From positions 1,463,027-1,527,026 of the forward strand of contig NZ_JAFMSZ010000001.1 in assembly GCF_017916505.1 (NCBI RefSeq): 64,000 nucleotides of DNA, read 5' to 3'. Source of the stretch: Naasia sp. SYSU D00057 (GTDB taxonomy: Bacteria; Actinomycetota; Actinomycetes; Actinomycetales; Microbacteriaceae). The translations under genes and the position numbers were made by a program. Shown here piece by piece: positions 52,009 to 60,768 of this stretch (its first letter is position 1; the number at the start of each line of letters is the position of its first letter). The notes beneath the pieces are model-generated. The model was not told the origin of the DNA, did no database searches, and saw only the letters and a program-made list of their open reading frames with translations.

Positions 52009-53103
52009 ATGAAGGGATCTGGTTCACCGCGCACGGACGCATCGGAGGCGAGGACTATTGCCCCCGCACGGAAGCCGCCTACGATCACCGCAGTAGTTGT
52101 CAACTACAACTACGCACAGTACGTGGCGGGCGCGATCAGTAGCGTCCTGCACCAGTCGATGCCGTTCGACCAGGTGATCGTCGTCGACGACGGTTCTACC
52201 GACGGCTCGATGGAAGTGATCCGCTCGGCGGGCACGAGCGTCACAGTGGTCGAGAAGCCGAACGGCGGCCCGCTCAGCGCGGTATGGGCCGCCCTGCCGG
52301 CCACCGATTCGGACTACATCTACGTCCTCGATGCGGACGACCTCGCTGGCTCCAACCTCGTGGCCACAGTGACGGAGTCCCTGGGGACCCGGCCGGTCAA
52401 GGTGCAGTTTCAACTCCAAGCGATGAACTCCGAAGGCGACCGGACGGAAAGCGTCTTTCCGTCGTATGCGAGCGGATACGGCGCCCCACGCATGATCGAC
52501 GACAATCGGCGCCTGGGCTTTTATGTATGCGCCCCGACGTCGGGCAACGTGTTCCGGCGAGATTTCCTGGCAGATTTGCTGGGTACTAGCGAGCTCGATG
52601 AGCGAGGTGCATTCGACGGCGTTCCCGCACAGCTTGCTCCATACTTCGGCCAGGTCGTCTCATTGAACACACCTCTAGCGATGTATCGTGTGCACGACCA
52701 CAGCCTGTCGCAGTACGGTCACCCAACCCCAGAGCTGCTTCATCGGGAGCTGAATCGGTATCAGCAGCGCTGGGCACAGGTGGTAAGAGTGCTAGCCCTC
52801 AAGGGGATCGCATATACCGACCCGAGGGTTTCGGCGTACGTGCTCGAGCGGGAGATCATGGCCGCCACCCTGGACGGCAGGCGGCCGCCGCTGCGCAAGA
52901 CGCTCACCTATGCGTCGAGGTTGGCCTCTTCAGGCCTACCTCTCAAGCAGCGGGCGTTGTTGCCATTGTGGGCCCTCGCGGTCGTCCTTCTTCCGAACAC
53001 CACCGGGCAGGCACTCGTGCTTGCGAGGAGATCTCCTCGCAAGCGTGGCTTAGTGCTCCGCTGGGTTGCGGCGATGGGGCGGGCCCGCAGGCGGGAACAC
53101 TAA
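52009..53103 (+). CDS. GT2 glycosyltransferase, module copy A
   Basis: The 364-residue protein has a GT2 domain starting TAVVVNYNYAQYVAGAI, VVDDGSTDGSMEVI and VLDADDLAGSN (DxD), then a middle region with MIDDNRRLGFYVCAPTSGNVFR and DGVPAQLAPYFG, and a hydrophobic C-terminus. It is a clear paralogue of the GT2 at 56583-57620. It lies beside the GH26-like gene 53114-54427, with which it converges. The ATG at 52009 was chosen; upstream codons are the tail of the GT4 region. Confidence 0.85.
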   Translation: MKGSGSPRTDASEARTIAPARKPPTITAVVVNYNYAQYVAGAISSVLHQSMPFDQVIVVDDGSTDGSMEVIRSAGTSVTVVEKPNGGPLSAVWAALPATDSDYIYVLDADDLAGSNLVATVTESLGTRPVKVQFQLQAMNSEGDRTESVFPSYASGYGAPRMIDDNRRLGFYVCAPTSGNVFRRDFLADLLGTSELDERGAFDGVPAQLAPYFGQVVSLNTPLAMYRVHDHSLSQYGHPTPELLHRELNRYQQRWAQVVRVLALKGIAYTDPRVSAYVLEREIMAATLDGRRPPLRKTLTYASRLASSGLPLKQRALLPLWALAVVLLPNTTGQALVLARRSPRKRGLVLRWVAAMGRARRREH

Positions 53104-53113
53104 GCGGCGGCGG

Positions 53114-54427
53114 TCATCCCGACGCTCTCGCTTGCAGCCTCGCAAGCGAGAGCGGCGTGTCGGCCAAGGTCTGGCCTACGCCCCCGTCGCGCAGATTGAA
53201 GTAGACGACATATTCAGCGTCGTTCTCCGCGGCCCAGTCGAAAACCTGGTCGATATAGTTCGGGAAGTCACCCAAGCCGTGGCTGTTGACGTCTCCGTCC
53301 CTCCCGACCTGCCAGTTGCCCCACTCCCCCAGCGCAACCGGCTTGCCCTGTTCTTTCGCGAATGCAGCGATGGAGTCGAGGTACGTCTGAACGGTCTGAG
53401 TGAGCACGGCTGCAGTGGGCGCGCTCGAGCCCCACTTCGAAGCGTAGGCGTCGATAGCTATGACATCCACATTCGTTGAGTTCGGGTAGAAGGCCCGATA
53501 ATCGGCTCCGTCGGAGATCGGTGAGAAGACCACTTTGAGCGTCTTGGACGGCGCTGCGGCCGCGAACCCGGAACGAATGAGCGGCACGGCGCGATCCCAC
53601 GCCGCCTTGAATTTGGCTCGATCAAGGGAGTTGGCGGGATAGGGAGACATGTTCATCTCCCAGTAGAGGCGGGCGTAAACCGTGGCTGGCCCCAGCTTCC
53701 CGAGCGATGCACCCATGGACTCATAGTCATCATCGTGCAGGCCCGTAATCGCCTCGTCGAGTAGCTGGTTCAACGGCTGGCCCGAATCATGTGGAATCAG
53801 CGGGACCCCGATGTCGGCGGCACGATCAGGGTGCGCCGCAACAAACGCGGTGAACCCAGTGTTGGCGTACAGCCAATAGCCTCGCGCCATGCCAGCCCAA
53901 GAATCACGCGCCATCCACGTGCCGAAGACCTGATTCTCGAGCCCCGGAATGGCGCCACCCGACCAGCCGACGAGAGTGCTGATACCGGTGCGGGCATTGG
54001 GGTCGGCCTTGTCAGCCGGCCCACACACGTACCCCGCTTCCCCTGCCGGGATGGCTTCTTCGCCGGCGACGCAGTCAATCGCCGCCCACTCCGGCGGCGG
54101 CGGCTCCTCCTCGGAGGCGCCGTCGTAGTTCGATTGCGATGACGAGGGATCTGCCGGAGGGGTCGCGTAGGGACTCGAAGGCGCGCTAGTCACCGTATAG
54201 TCATCGCGAACGATTGCCGGAAGCGCAGCAGCGGAGGCCACGGTCTGCGCCTGCGCGGCGTGTCCGAAATCCGCTAGAGCTCGGTAGTCCCCGGGCGCGC
54301 CCGCGAGAACCGCGACTGTGACCGATGCAGTCGTGAACATACCCATGACGCTTTCCAGCGTGGAAGCACGCGACCGCAAGCTCACAACATCCCCCGATAC
54401 TTCCCGCACGGACGTGCGGCGCACCAC
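53114..54427 (-). CDS. Secreted GH26-like protein, module copy A
   Basis: The 437-residue protein has an N-terminal hydrophobic segment (MGMFTTASVTVAVLAG), a Pro/Ser/Glu-rich linker, then a (beta/alpha)8-like domain with TWMARDSWAGMA, VPLIPHDSG, YARLYWEMNMSPYPA (possible acid/base Glu), FSPISDGADYRAFYP, DAYASKW and VALGEWGNWQ (possible nucleophile Glu). This is GH26-like (beta-mannanase group), so it may trim or remodel the exopolysaccharide outside the cell. It starts with GTG GTG; a GGGGGAA site is near. It is nearly the same domain as in the protein at 54877-56505. Confidence 0.78.
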   Translation of the reverse strand: MVRRTSVREVSGDVVSLRSRASTLESVMGMFTTASVTVAVLAGAPGDYRALADFGHAAQAQTVASAAALPAIVRDDYTVTSAPSSPYATPPADPSSSQSNYDGASEEEPPPPEWAAIDCVAGEEAIPAGEAGYVCGPADKADPNARTGISTLVGWSGGAIPGLENQVFGTWMARDSWAGMARGYWLYANTGFTAFVAAHPDRAADIGVPLIPHDSGQPLNQLLDEAITGLHDDDYESMGASLGKLGPATVYARLYWEMNMSPYPANSLDRAKFKAAWDRAVPLIRSGFAAAAPSKTLKVVFSPISDGADYRAFYPNSTNVDVIAIDAYASKWGSSAPTAAVLTQTVQTYLDSIAAFAKEQGKPVALGEWGNWQVGRDGDVNSHGLGDFPNYIDQVFDWAAENDAEYVVYFNLRDGGVGQTLADTPLSLARLQARASG

Positions 54428-54583
54428 TTCCCCCGAAGTGACTCACCCTCCTCCTACTCGAGAGAGGTGAGGCTTATACGGTCGCACTGCTCCCTTCCCC
54501 TCCCAAGCCCCCGTTCGGGGTCGAGACCCTGGTCCGGGCCCTGCCCTTATGCGCCGTTCTTGGTGAGACCGTACGGTTATGCA

Positions 54584-54859
54584 ATGGCGACGAATCGGTC
54601 CCTTCCGACCACCCCCTCCGCGGCGCTCCTAGGAGCAGCCGTCGGATTTGCTGTTCTCGCGGTTACGGCTGCGGTGTGCGGCCTGGCATCCGTGGGGTCC
54701 ATCGCCCTGATACTCGTGGCGGCGATCCTGGCCACCTCAATCGCTGGGGGTTTGCTGGCGTCCATCGGACCGGAGGGCACTCGGGACGCCGACGTCGGTA
54801 GACAGCGCCGGCGCCGGCACGCACTCGAACACCGAGGTCGGGTGGGCCGACCGCGCTGA
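54584..54859 (+). CDS. Small membrane protein
   Basis: From the ATG at 54584 the 91-residue product begins MATNRSLPTTPSAALLGAAV and has two membrane segments, then a basic Arg-rich tail. No ribosome site is obvious, and it lies between two leftward GH26-like genes, so its reality is uncertain. Confidence 0.4.
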   Translation: MATNRSLPTTPSAALLGAAVGFAVLAVTAAVCGLASVGSIALILVAAILATSIAGGLLASIGPEGTRDADVGRQRRRRHALEHRGRVGRPR

Positions 54860-54876
54860 CGAAAGCCAGCGTTGGC

Positions 54877-56505
54877 TCAGTTTCCGGCCCGTACCAGGAG
54901 CCTCTGCAGCGACGCGGGAGTTTCGGCGAGGCTTTGCCCCACCCCTCCGTCGGCCAGATTGAAGTAGACCACGTAAGCCGCATCATTCTTCTCGGCCCAG
55001 TCGAATACCTGATCTATGTACGCGGGGAAATCGCCTCGCCCGTGGTTGTTGGTTGAGCCCTGAGCTCCGGTTTGCCAGTTCGCCCATTCGCCCAGAGCGA
55101 CGGGCTTACCCTTCTCCTTCGCGAAGGCAGCGATTGAGTCGAGGTAAAGCTGAACCGACGCCGTCAGTACGGCGGCGGTCGGCGTCTTGGCGCCCCACTT
55201 CGCGGCATAGACATCCATCGCTATGACGTCGACGTTGGAAGAGCTCGGGTAGAAGGCACTGTAATCCGCTCCGTCCGAGATAGGGCAGAATACGACCTTC
55301 AGATCCTTGCTCGGCGCGGTCGCAGCGAAGCCTTCTCGGATTAGTGGCACCGCTCGGTCCCAAGCCGCCTTGAACTTACTCCGATCGAGGGACTTCGCTG
55401 GTTGGGGCGACATATTCATCTCCCAGTAAAGCCGGGCGTAGAGGGTCTCAGGCGCGCCCTTCGCCAGCGAAGCTCCCATTGCCCTGTACTCGCTGTCGCG
55501 CTTCCCCGCGATCGCTTCGTCCAGCAACTGGTTGAGGGGCACGCCCGAGTCGTGGGGAATGAGAGGCACTCCGATGTCTGCGGCGCGATCGGGGTGGGCT
55601 GCTACGAACGCGGTGTAGCCGGCGTTGGCTGACAACCATTGACCAGCCGCCATGCCAGCCCACGAATCGCGAGCCATCCAGGTCCCGAAGATCTGGTTAT
55701 CCAAGCCCGCGATCTTCGCTCCCGACCAGCCGACCAGAGTCGTCGCCGAGGAGTCCACGCCAGCGGGCACAGCCTCGGAGCCCGCGAGTGCCTGAATGTC
55801 AGGCTGGTCGGGTGTACTGACTGTCAGGTGGGGACACTTGTTCAGGGCCGCCTGCACCGCCTCTTTCTCGCCTGCATTGACTGCGAGGCCCCACCTCGAC
55901 TTCACACCCACCCACGCAGCGACGTAGGCGCAACGCTGCCCGGCGGAGGGGAGCCAAGTCTCGGGACCCTTCGCACCCCGGGCGGTACTCGAAGTTCGAC
56001 TCACGACGTTTAGAGACCACTCGTAACCAACATCGTTCACGTAAGCGAGGCGCCGATCCGCTGACCAAGATGAGGCACCCGACTCCCACGCTTCTGAGAT
56101 CGTCACCAGTAAGTCAGTTCGCACGCCGGACGGCGCGGTGAAGATGCTGTCGTCGTAGAACGAGCGCCACTTCCCGGCCACCGAGCACTTGACGCCCACG
56201 ACTTCTGTGATCAGCGATTCGGCGCGCAGCACCTCCTTGCCGGTCTCGCACCCGTCCAAGTCCGCGTCGATGCGGGAGCCGAACGCACTCGCGGTGAAGC
56301 CCCCCGCGTCCTCGGGTTGCACCGGCAGTTTCGATAACAGCGAGTTGACCGAGGACGTGGCGGATGGAGCTGGCGCCGAGTCAGCACACGCGAACAGGCT
56401 CGCTCCAACGCACACCACGGCAAGCAACGCTCCCGCGGGTCGCAGGACGTGTCGCGCCTTGCCGATGTCGGCCACGGCGCCGGGACTCAGTCGCTGGTAC
56501 GCCAC
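54877..56505 (-). CDS. Lipoprotein with degenerate HNH (DUF1524-like) domain fused to GH26-like domain, copy B
   Basis: The protein has a lipoprotein signal (GASLFAC, Cys near residue 40), then about 165 residues resembling the secreted DUF1524/GmrSD HNH domain: SRIDADLDGCETGKEVLRAES, then VRTDLLVTISEAWESGASSW, then CAYVAAWVGVKSRWGLAV. The catalytic His of the IDHVVAL motif is replaced (DLL), and the later Asn/Lys positions do not match, so it is unlikely to cut DNA. The GH26-like domain follows with YWEMNMS and VALGEWANWQ. The GTG at 56505 has AGGAGA 5 bases upstream; ATG at 56532 is possible. Confidence 0.75.
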   Translation of the reverse strand: MAYQRLSPGAVADIGKARHVLRPAGALLAVVCVGASLFACADSAPAPSATSSVNSLLSKLPVQPEDAGGFTASAFGSRIDADLDGCETGKEVLRAESLITEVVGVKCSVAGKWRSFYDDSIFTAPSGVRTDLLVTISEAWESGASSWSADRRLAYVNDVGYEWSLNVVSRTSSTARGAKGPETWLPSAGQRCAYVAAWVGVKSRWGLAVNAGEKEAVQAALNKCPHLTVSTPDQPDIQALAGSEAVPAGVDSSATTLVGWSGAKIAGLDNQIFGTWMARDSWAGMAAGQWLSANAGYTAFVAAHPDRAADIGVPLIPHDSGVPLNQLLDEAIAGKRDSEYRAMGASLAKGAPETLYARLYWEMNMSPQPAKSLDRSKFKAAWDRAVPLIREGFAATAPSKDLKVVFCPISDGADYSAFYPSSSNVDVIAMDVYAAKWGAKTPTAAVLTASVQLYLDSIAAFAKEKGKPVALGEWANWQTGAQGSTNNHGRGDFPAYIDQVFDWAEKNDAAYVVYFNLADGGVGQSLAETPASLQRLLVRAGN

Positions 56506-56582
56506 AAGTGTCTCCTGGAGTCGGTCGAGCATATGGACGAGAACACAATGGAGGACGAGCGACTAAGCGTGTTCACATGGCG

Positions 56583-57620
56583 TTACGTCCGCGGCGTCGC
56601 CCCGCGGGCACGCGCGAGATTTGCCGCCCACCGCAGGAGGGGTCCTCGTCGCGCCGGAGACCTCCGGGACAGCGCCAGCGTTTCGGCCTTCCGTTTGGGC
56701 AGCACGACGAGGCCGAAAGCCCACCCGCAGAGAAGGACCTTCTGCGATCGAGGTAGAGAAGACCGTCTCACCAGTCTCGCGAACGCAAGCGCGGGCGCGG
56801 CTGATGGCCGTCGCCCGTCCAGCACGTCACTCATCAGTCGGCGTTCGAGCGTGTAGGCAGTAGTGCCGTACCTCGGCGCGGGGACCCCCTCTTCGGCAAG
56901 GACCGCGCGAACCTCTTCCCAGCGGCGCCCGTATTCGCGCAATTCTCGGTCGAGCAGTTCTGTAGTCGGCTGCCCCCACTGGGAATCGCTACGCCCGTGA
57001 ACGCGGTATTGCGCCAGTGGCTCATTCAGAGAGGTCACGCTCCCGAAGTACGGTGCGAGCTGAGCCGGCACGCCGTCCACGAAGGCGCCCTTCTCCTGGA
57101 GATGTCCGGTTCCGGCCAGACGCGCGAGGTACTCCGTCCGGAACACGTTGCCGGAGGTCGGCGCGCAGAGGTAGAAACCGAGCACCCGGTTATCGTCGAT
57201 CATCTGGTCCGAGGTATAAGAAGCAGGGTAAGACGGAAATACACTCTCGGTCGCGGCACCCGCCTCGGTGACGGCTTGGAGCTGAAACTGGAGCTTCACC
57301 GGCCGGCTTTCCAACTGGGGGCGGATCGTCTCCACCAGGCGAGCGCCTGCCCGATCGTCGGAGTCGAGCACGTAGGTGTATTCCGACGTTGCCGCGGCAA
57401 CTCCCGCCCAAACCGCGCTGAGTTGGCCTCCATTGGTCTTCGCCACGATCTTGACAGCGGGAGCAAACTGTTCGATCACACGTAGGGACTCATCGGTGGA
57501 ACCGTCGTCGACGACGATCACCTCATCGAACGGCACTGTCTGTTTCAGGACGCTGTTCACAGCATCCGCGACGTAGTCGGCGTAGTTGTAGTTCACGATG
57601 ACGGCCGCGATCGTGCTCAC
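56583..57620 (-). CDS. GT2 glycosyltransferase, module copy B
   Basis: The 345-residue protein starts VSTIAAVIVNYNYADYVADAV and has VVDDGSTDESLRVIE, YVLDSDDRAGARL (DxD), IDDNRVLGFYLCAPTSGNVFR and FVDGVPAQLAPYFGSV, all shared with copy A. It is upstream of the HNH/GH26-like fusion in the same direction, whereas copy A faces its GH26-like partner. The GTG at 57620 has GGGGGAG 9 bases upstream and is preferred to the GTG at 57644. Confidence 0.85.
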   Translation of the reverse strand: MSTIAAVIVNYNYADYVADAVNSVLKQTVPFDEVIVVDDGSTDESLRVIEQFAPAVKIVAKTNGGQLSAVWAGVAAATSEYTYVLDSDDRAGARLVETIRPQLESRPVKLQFQLQAVTEAGAATESVFPSYPASYTSDQMIDDNRVLGFYLCAPTSGNVFRTEYLARLAGTGHLQEKGAFVDGVPAQLAPYFGSVTSLNEPLAQYRVHGRSDSQWGQPTTELLDRELREYGRRWEEVRAVLAEEGVPAPRYGTTAYTLERRLMSDVLDGRRPSAAPALAFARLVRRSSLPRSQKVLLCGWAFGLVVLPKRKAETLALSRRSPARRGPLLRWAANLARARGATPRT

Positions 57621-57799
57621 TTCCGCGCACTCCCCCGTCGACACGTCCGCCCGTGCGGCGGGCCAGCCGAACGGCCGGTCCCACGATCAACCCTAGCTAC
57701 CAGCGGGAAGCACTTGGAACGCAACGAGTAGCCGAAACCGATGCGCGCCGGCGGCTGCGAGTCGCCGGGACGCGAGGAACCGGATGGCATAGTAGCCCC

Positions 57800-58348
57800 A
57801 TGACCGGGGGCGGAATGTTGCGGTATGGCAAGATGGGGCCAAGCGTGCTTCGTGGGTACGTCCATGCCCTCGCCAGGACGATTCACGCCCATACGCCCGT
57901 ACGCATCGAGCGTGGCGTCCGGTTCGTCAACATCGAGCACGGAAGCGTGACTCTCGGGCGGAAGGTCCATCTTTACGAGGGTGTGCGCATCGACCTGCAC
58001 TCCCGCGCCGCCCGAGTTTCCATCGGCGCGCTCACCTTCATCAACCGACGAAGCGAGATCATCGCAGTCGACTCCGTGTCGATTGGTGAGCGGTGCGCGA
58101 TCAGCTGGGACGTATCCATCACAGACACCGACGGCCATCAGCTCTCCCATGTCGACACTTCGACCGCTCCCGTGACGATCGGGAACCACGTATGGATCGG
58201 TGCGCGGGCCACGATCCTTAAGGGGGTCACAATCGGAGACGGTGCGGTCATCGCGGCCGGCTCTATAGTGACCCGGGACGTCCCTGCCCACACGCTCGTT
58301 GCGGGCGCTCCCGCCAAGGTCGTGCGCACGGATGTCGCCTGGACCTAG
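57800..58348 (+). CDS. Left-handed beta-helix acyltransferase
   Basis: The 182-residue protein carries hexapeptide repeats (TLGRKVHLYEGVRI, VSIGALTFI, VSIGERCAIS, VTIGNHVWIGARATILKGVTIGDGAVIAAGSIVTRDV) and the terminal PAHTLVAGAPAKVV. This is an acetyl- or acyltransferase acting on a sugar of the exopolysaccharide. The ATG at 57800 is chosen; ATG at 57815 is possible. It is divergent from the GT2 copy B gene. Confidence 0.88.
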   Translation: MTGGGMLRYGKMGPSVLRGYVHALARTIHAHTPVRIERGVRFVNIEHGSVTLGRKVHLYEGVRIDLHSRAARVSIGALTFINRRSEIIAVDSVSIGERCAISWDVSITDTDGHQLSHVDTSTAPVTIGNHVWIGARATILKGVTIGDGAVIAAGSIVTRDVPAHTLVAGAPAKVVRTDVAWT

Positions 58349-58357
58349 GCGGGCAAC

Positions 58358-59461
58358 TCACCGAGCAGGCTTCTTCCACTGGACGGCACGGTCGCGTCGG
58401 GCGAAGCGAGCCATGCCCCCGAAAGCGACCGCCTGCAGAAACATCACCTGCGAAGGAATGTGGGCAATCCGAGGGACGCGGATTCCTGCCAGTTCGGCTC
58501 CAAGGCTTGCCCCCGCTAGCACGTGCCCCGTCAGGAAGAGAGCGGCCAGCTTGCTCTTGGGGGCAGCCGCCACGGCAACGGCGAGCAGCGCCGCGTGGCT
58601 CAACGGCCCTAGCGTGGATCGCCAAAGCTTGTGCCCCCAAAGGCTCGCGCTGAGAGATCCGTAGCGCGGCAGAAGCAGTCGCCGTTTCACCCAGATGACC
58701 CAGAGGGCGCTGCCGAGTACGCGTGTCCGACGCTCCCACGACTGCTTCAAGCTTCCGATCGACTCTTCCCGGACGATCGCCATCGGCTCGTAGCCCACCC
58801 GATACCCCTGCTCCGCAATGTCGAGAGAGATCCAGAAGTCGTCGCACGAGATGTCTGCCGGAATCGGGCGCCAAGCAGAGCGGCGCACCGCGCACAGCGC
58901 GCCGTCCATGTTCGTGCTGCCGAATAGCGATTCATTCCGCTTGAGCCATGACGAGAACTTCCAGTAGCTGAGCTCGCCGCCCGTACCTTCTAGCTTCTCC
59001 CCTGCCACGGCGCCGTAGGCAGAGTCCCCGAGTCGACGCGTTAGGAGTTGGATCGCGCCTGCCTCGAGCATCGCGTTGGCGTCGGTGAGGACCACCCATT
59101 CGTGTCGTGCCGCCGCAAGGCCTGCGTTCAGGGCCTGGGATTTGCCGCCCCGGCTCGGTAGCGCCAGCACTTCCGCCCCCGCAGCTTCCGCGGCTCGCGC
59201 GGTCTCCGGGTCGCCGTCAGCAACGACAAGTATCTGCACTTCGCCCAGGTAGCCGTTCGTCTCGATGTTGCGGACCTTCTCGCCGATCACTCCGCTCTCG
59301 AGGTAGGCCGGCACGATGACCGTTACGCCGGGCCAATGCTGCACGGCCGGTACGTCACGGGTTCGCTTCGAGAGGCTTGCGGCGAGGGTGAGGACCACCG
59401 GGTACAGGAAATGTCCCGCCCCCGCGGAAACGGCGAGCGCCGCAATGATGCCCTTCTTCAT
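58358..59461 (-). CDS. Membrane GT2 glycosyltransferase
   Basis: The 367-residue protein has an N-terminal membrane segment, then GT2 motifs VTVIVPAYLESGVIGEKV, ILVVADGDPETARAA, WVVLTDANAM (donor Asp region), GALCAVRRSAWRPIPADISCDDFWISLDIAEQGYRV and ERRTRVLGSALWV, then C-terminal hydrophobic segments. It resembles cellulose-synthase-like transferases. Its start overlaps the stop of the GT4 gene by 4 bases. Confidence 0.85.
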   Translation of the reverse strand: MKKGIIAALAVSAGAGHFLYPVVLTLAASLSKRTRDVPAVQHWPGVTVIVPAYLESGVIGEKVRNIETNGYLGEVQILVVADGDPETARAAEAAGAEVLALPSRGGKSQALNAGLAAARHEWVVLTDANAMLEAGAIQLLTRRLGDSAYGAVAGEKLEGTGGELSYWKFSSWLKRNESLFGSTNMDGALCAVRRSAWRPIPADISCDDFWISLDIAEQGYRVGYEPMAIVREESIGSLKQSWERRTRVLGSALWVIWVKRRLLLPRYGSLSASLWGHKLWRSTLGPLSHAALLAVAVAAAPKSKLAALFLTGHVLAGASLGAELAGIRVPRIAHIPSQVMFLQAVAFGGMARFARRDRAVQWKKPAR

Positions 59462-60624
59462 CGGTCCAGCCTTTCGGAGGTCGCTGACTTCACGGCGGCG
59501 ATCAGCGGTGCTACGGCTGCGGACCAGGAATGATCTTGCTCGACAGCCTGTGCACCAGAGGTGCCGAGGCGTTGCGCACGGGCGGGATCGTTGAGGAGCG
59601 CGACGATCTCGGAAGCCATCATCCCGGGCTCGTCAGCCAGGATGACCCCTCGTCCGACCAGGTCCTCGAGGCCTTCCGCGCCGACTGTCGTTGCCACTAC
59701 CGGGCGGCCGTACGACAACGACTCGAGGATCTTCAATCGGGAACCTCCGCCGGCGAGAAGAGGAGCCACGGTCACAGCGGTCCGTTCGTACCACGGGGCG
59801 AGTGAATCCACTGTTCCGGTCACAACGATCGAATCAGACGCAAGCGCCCTCACGTCGGGATGAGGATCTCGACCCACGAGCTGCAACTTCGCTCCGGGTA
59901 TCGCATCGATCACACACGGCCAGACTCGGCCACAGAACCACTTCACCGCGTCGACGTTCGGCGCCCAGGACAAAAGCGCGACGAAGCTGACGACGGGCGA
60001 CTCGACGGCCGGCAAGGGCGTCGTCGCGTCCCAGGCGTTGGGTACCACGACAACTTCGACTGCGCCCCCATGTTGGGCGAGCGCCACGCGATCAGCTTCG
60101 CTGACAACCGCTACGAGGTCGACGTCGGAGACGCGGCGCTCGAGACGCCTCAGCGCGCGTGCCTCTAAGCCATAGATCCAGCGCCAGAGTCCCCTGCGGG
60201 TCTCGCTCATTCGCTTGGCAAGCAAGGACTCCACGTTGTGCATGTCTATGACACGCACGGAGGACGACTCTGCCGAGGCGAGAGTTCTCAACTGCACGTG
60301 CTCGACGACGGTGACGTCGATCGAGTCAGCCCGAGCCACCTCTGAAACCAGTCCCGCGAGGTCCCGATCCCAGAAGCGGGACGCGGTGATGGATCGCGTT
60401 CGAAGAAGCCCGCGAGCGGTCTTCAGGGCGGTTCGCCGGAGCGGCACCGTGCGCACGTCGAAGCCCTCAGCCCGCAGCGGCGCGGCGTCCTCATACTCGG
60501 ACTCAAAGGCCGCGATCGTCACAGTCCCGAGCGCCAGAAAGGCGCGCGCGACAGCGAGGGTACGGCGCTTCTCCCCGCTGTTGGGGGGCCACGGCACGAA
60601 CTTGGCGATGAGCAATGTGCGAAT
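59458..60624 (-). CDS. GT4 glycosyltransferase, apparently starting with ATT
   Basis: The GT4 enzyme has the family start LLIAKFVPWPPNSGEKRRTLA, VVSEADRVALAQHG, SFVALLSWAPNVDAVKWF and GGSRLKILESLSYGRPVVATTVGAEGL. In-frame TTG at 60615 lacks a ribosome site at normal distance. An AAGGAG 6 bases upstream of ATT at 60624 would give MRTLLIAKFV, the usual N-terminus of such enzymes. ATT starts are rare, so either the base is unusual or the true codon was altered. Its stop overlaps the next gene's start by 4 bases. Confidence 0.8.
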   Translation of the reverse strand: MRTLLIAKFVPWPPNSGEKRRTLAVARAFLALGTVTIAAFESEYEDAAPLRAEGFDVRTVPLRRTALKTARGLLRTRSITASRFWDRDLAGLVSEVARADSIDVTVVEHVQLRTLASAESSSVRVIDMHNVESLLAKRMSETRRGLWRWIYGLEARALRRLERRVSDVDLVAVVSEADRVALAQHGGAVEVVVVPNAWDATTPLPAVESPVVSFVALLSWAPNVDAVKWFCGRVWPCVIDAIPGAKLQLVGRDPHPDVRALASDSIVVTGTVDSLAPWYERTAVTVAPLLAGGGSRLKILESLSYGRPVVATTVGAEGLEDLVGRGVILADEPGMMASEIVALLNDPARAQRLGTSGAQAVEQDHSWSAAVAPLIAAVKSATSERLDR

Positions 60625-60768
60625 GGGGCGCTCCTTCTTGGATCAACGAGGCGGCACCATCGCACACCAGAGTCGCAAAGGAGCCTACCGGCGGGCGCGG
60701 CTTCTCGCGTCGGCCGATGCGATGAGCGGCAATCGCGTTGCGGTGGTGACTTCGGCTGTGGAACGAGA

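Noticed and set aside
54877..56505. Active secreted nuclease
   Set aside because: The HNH histidine and Asn/Lys residues expected in DUF1524 are not present.
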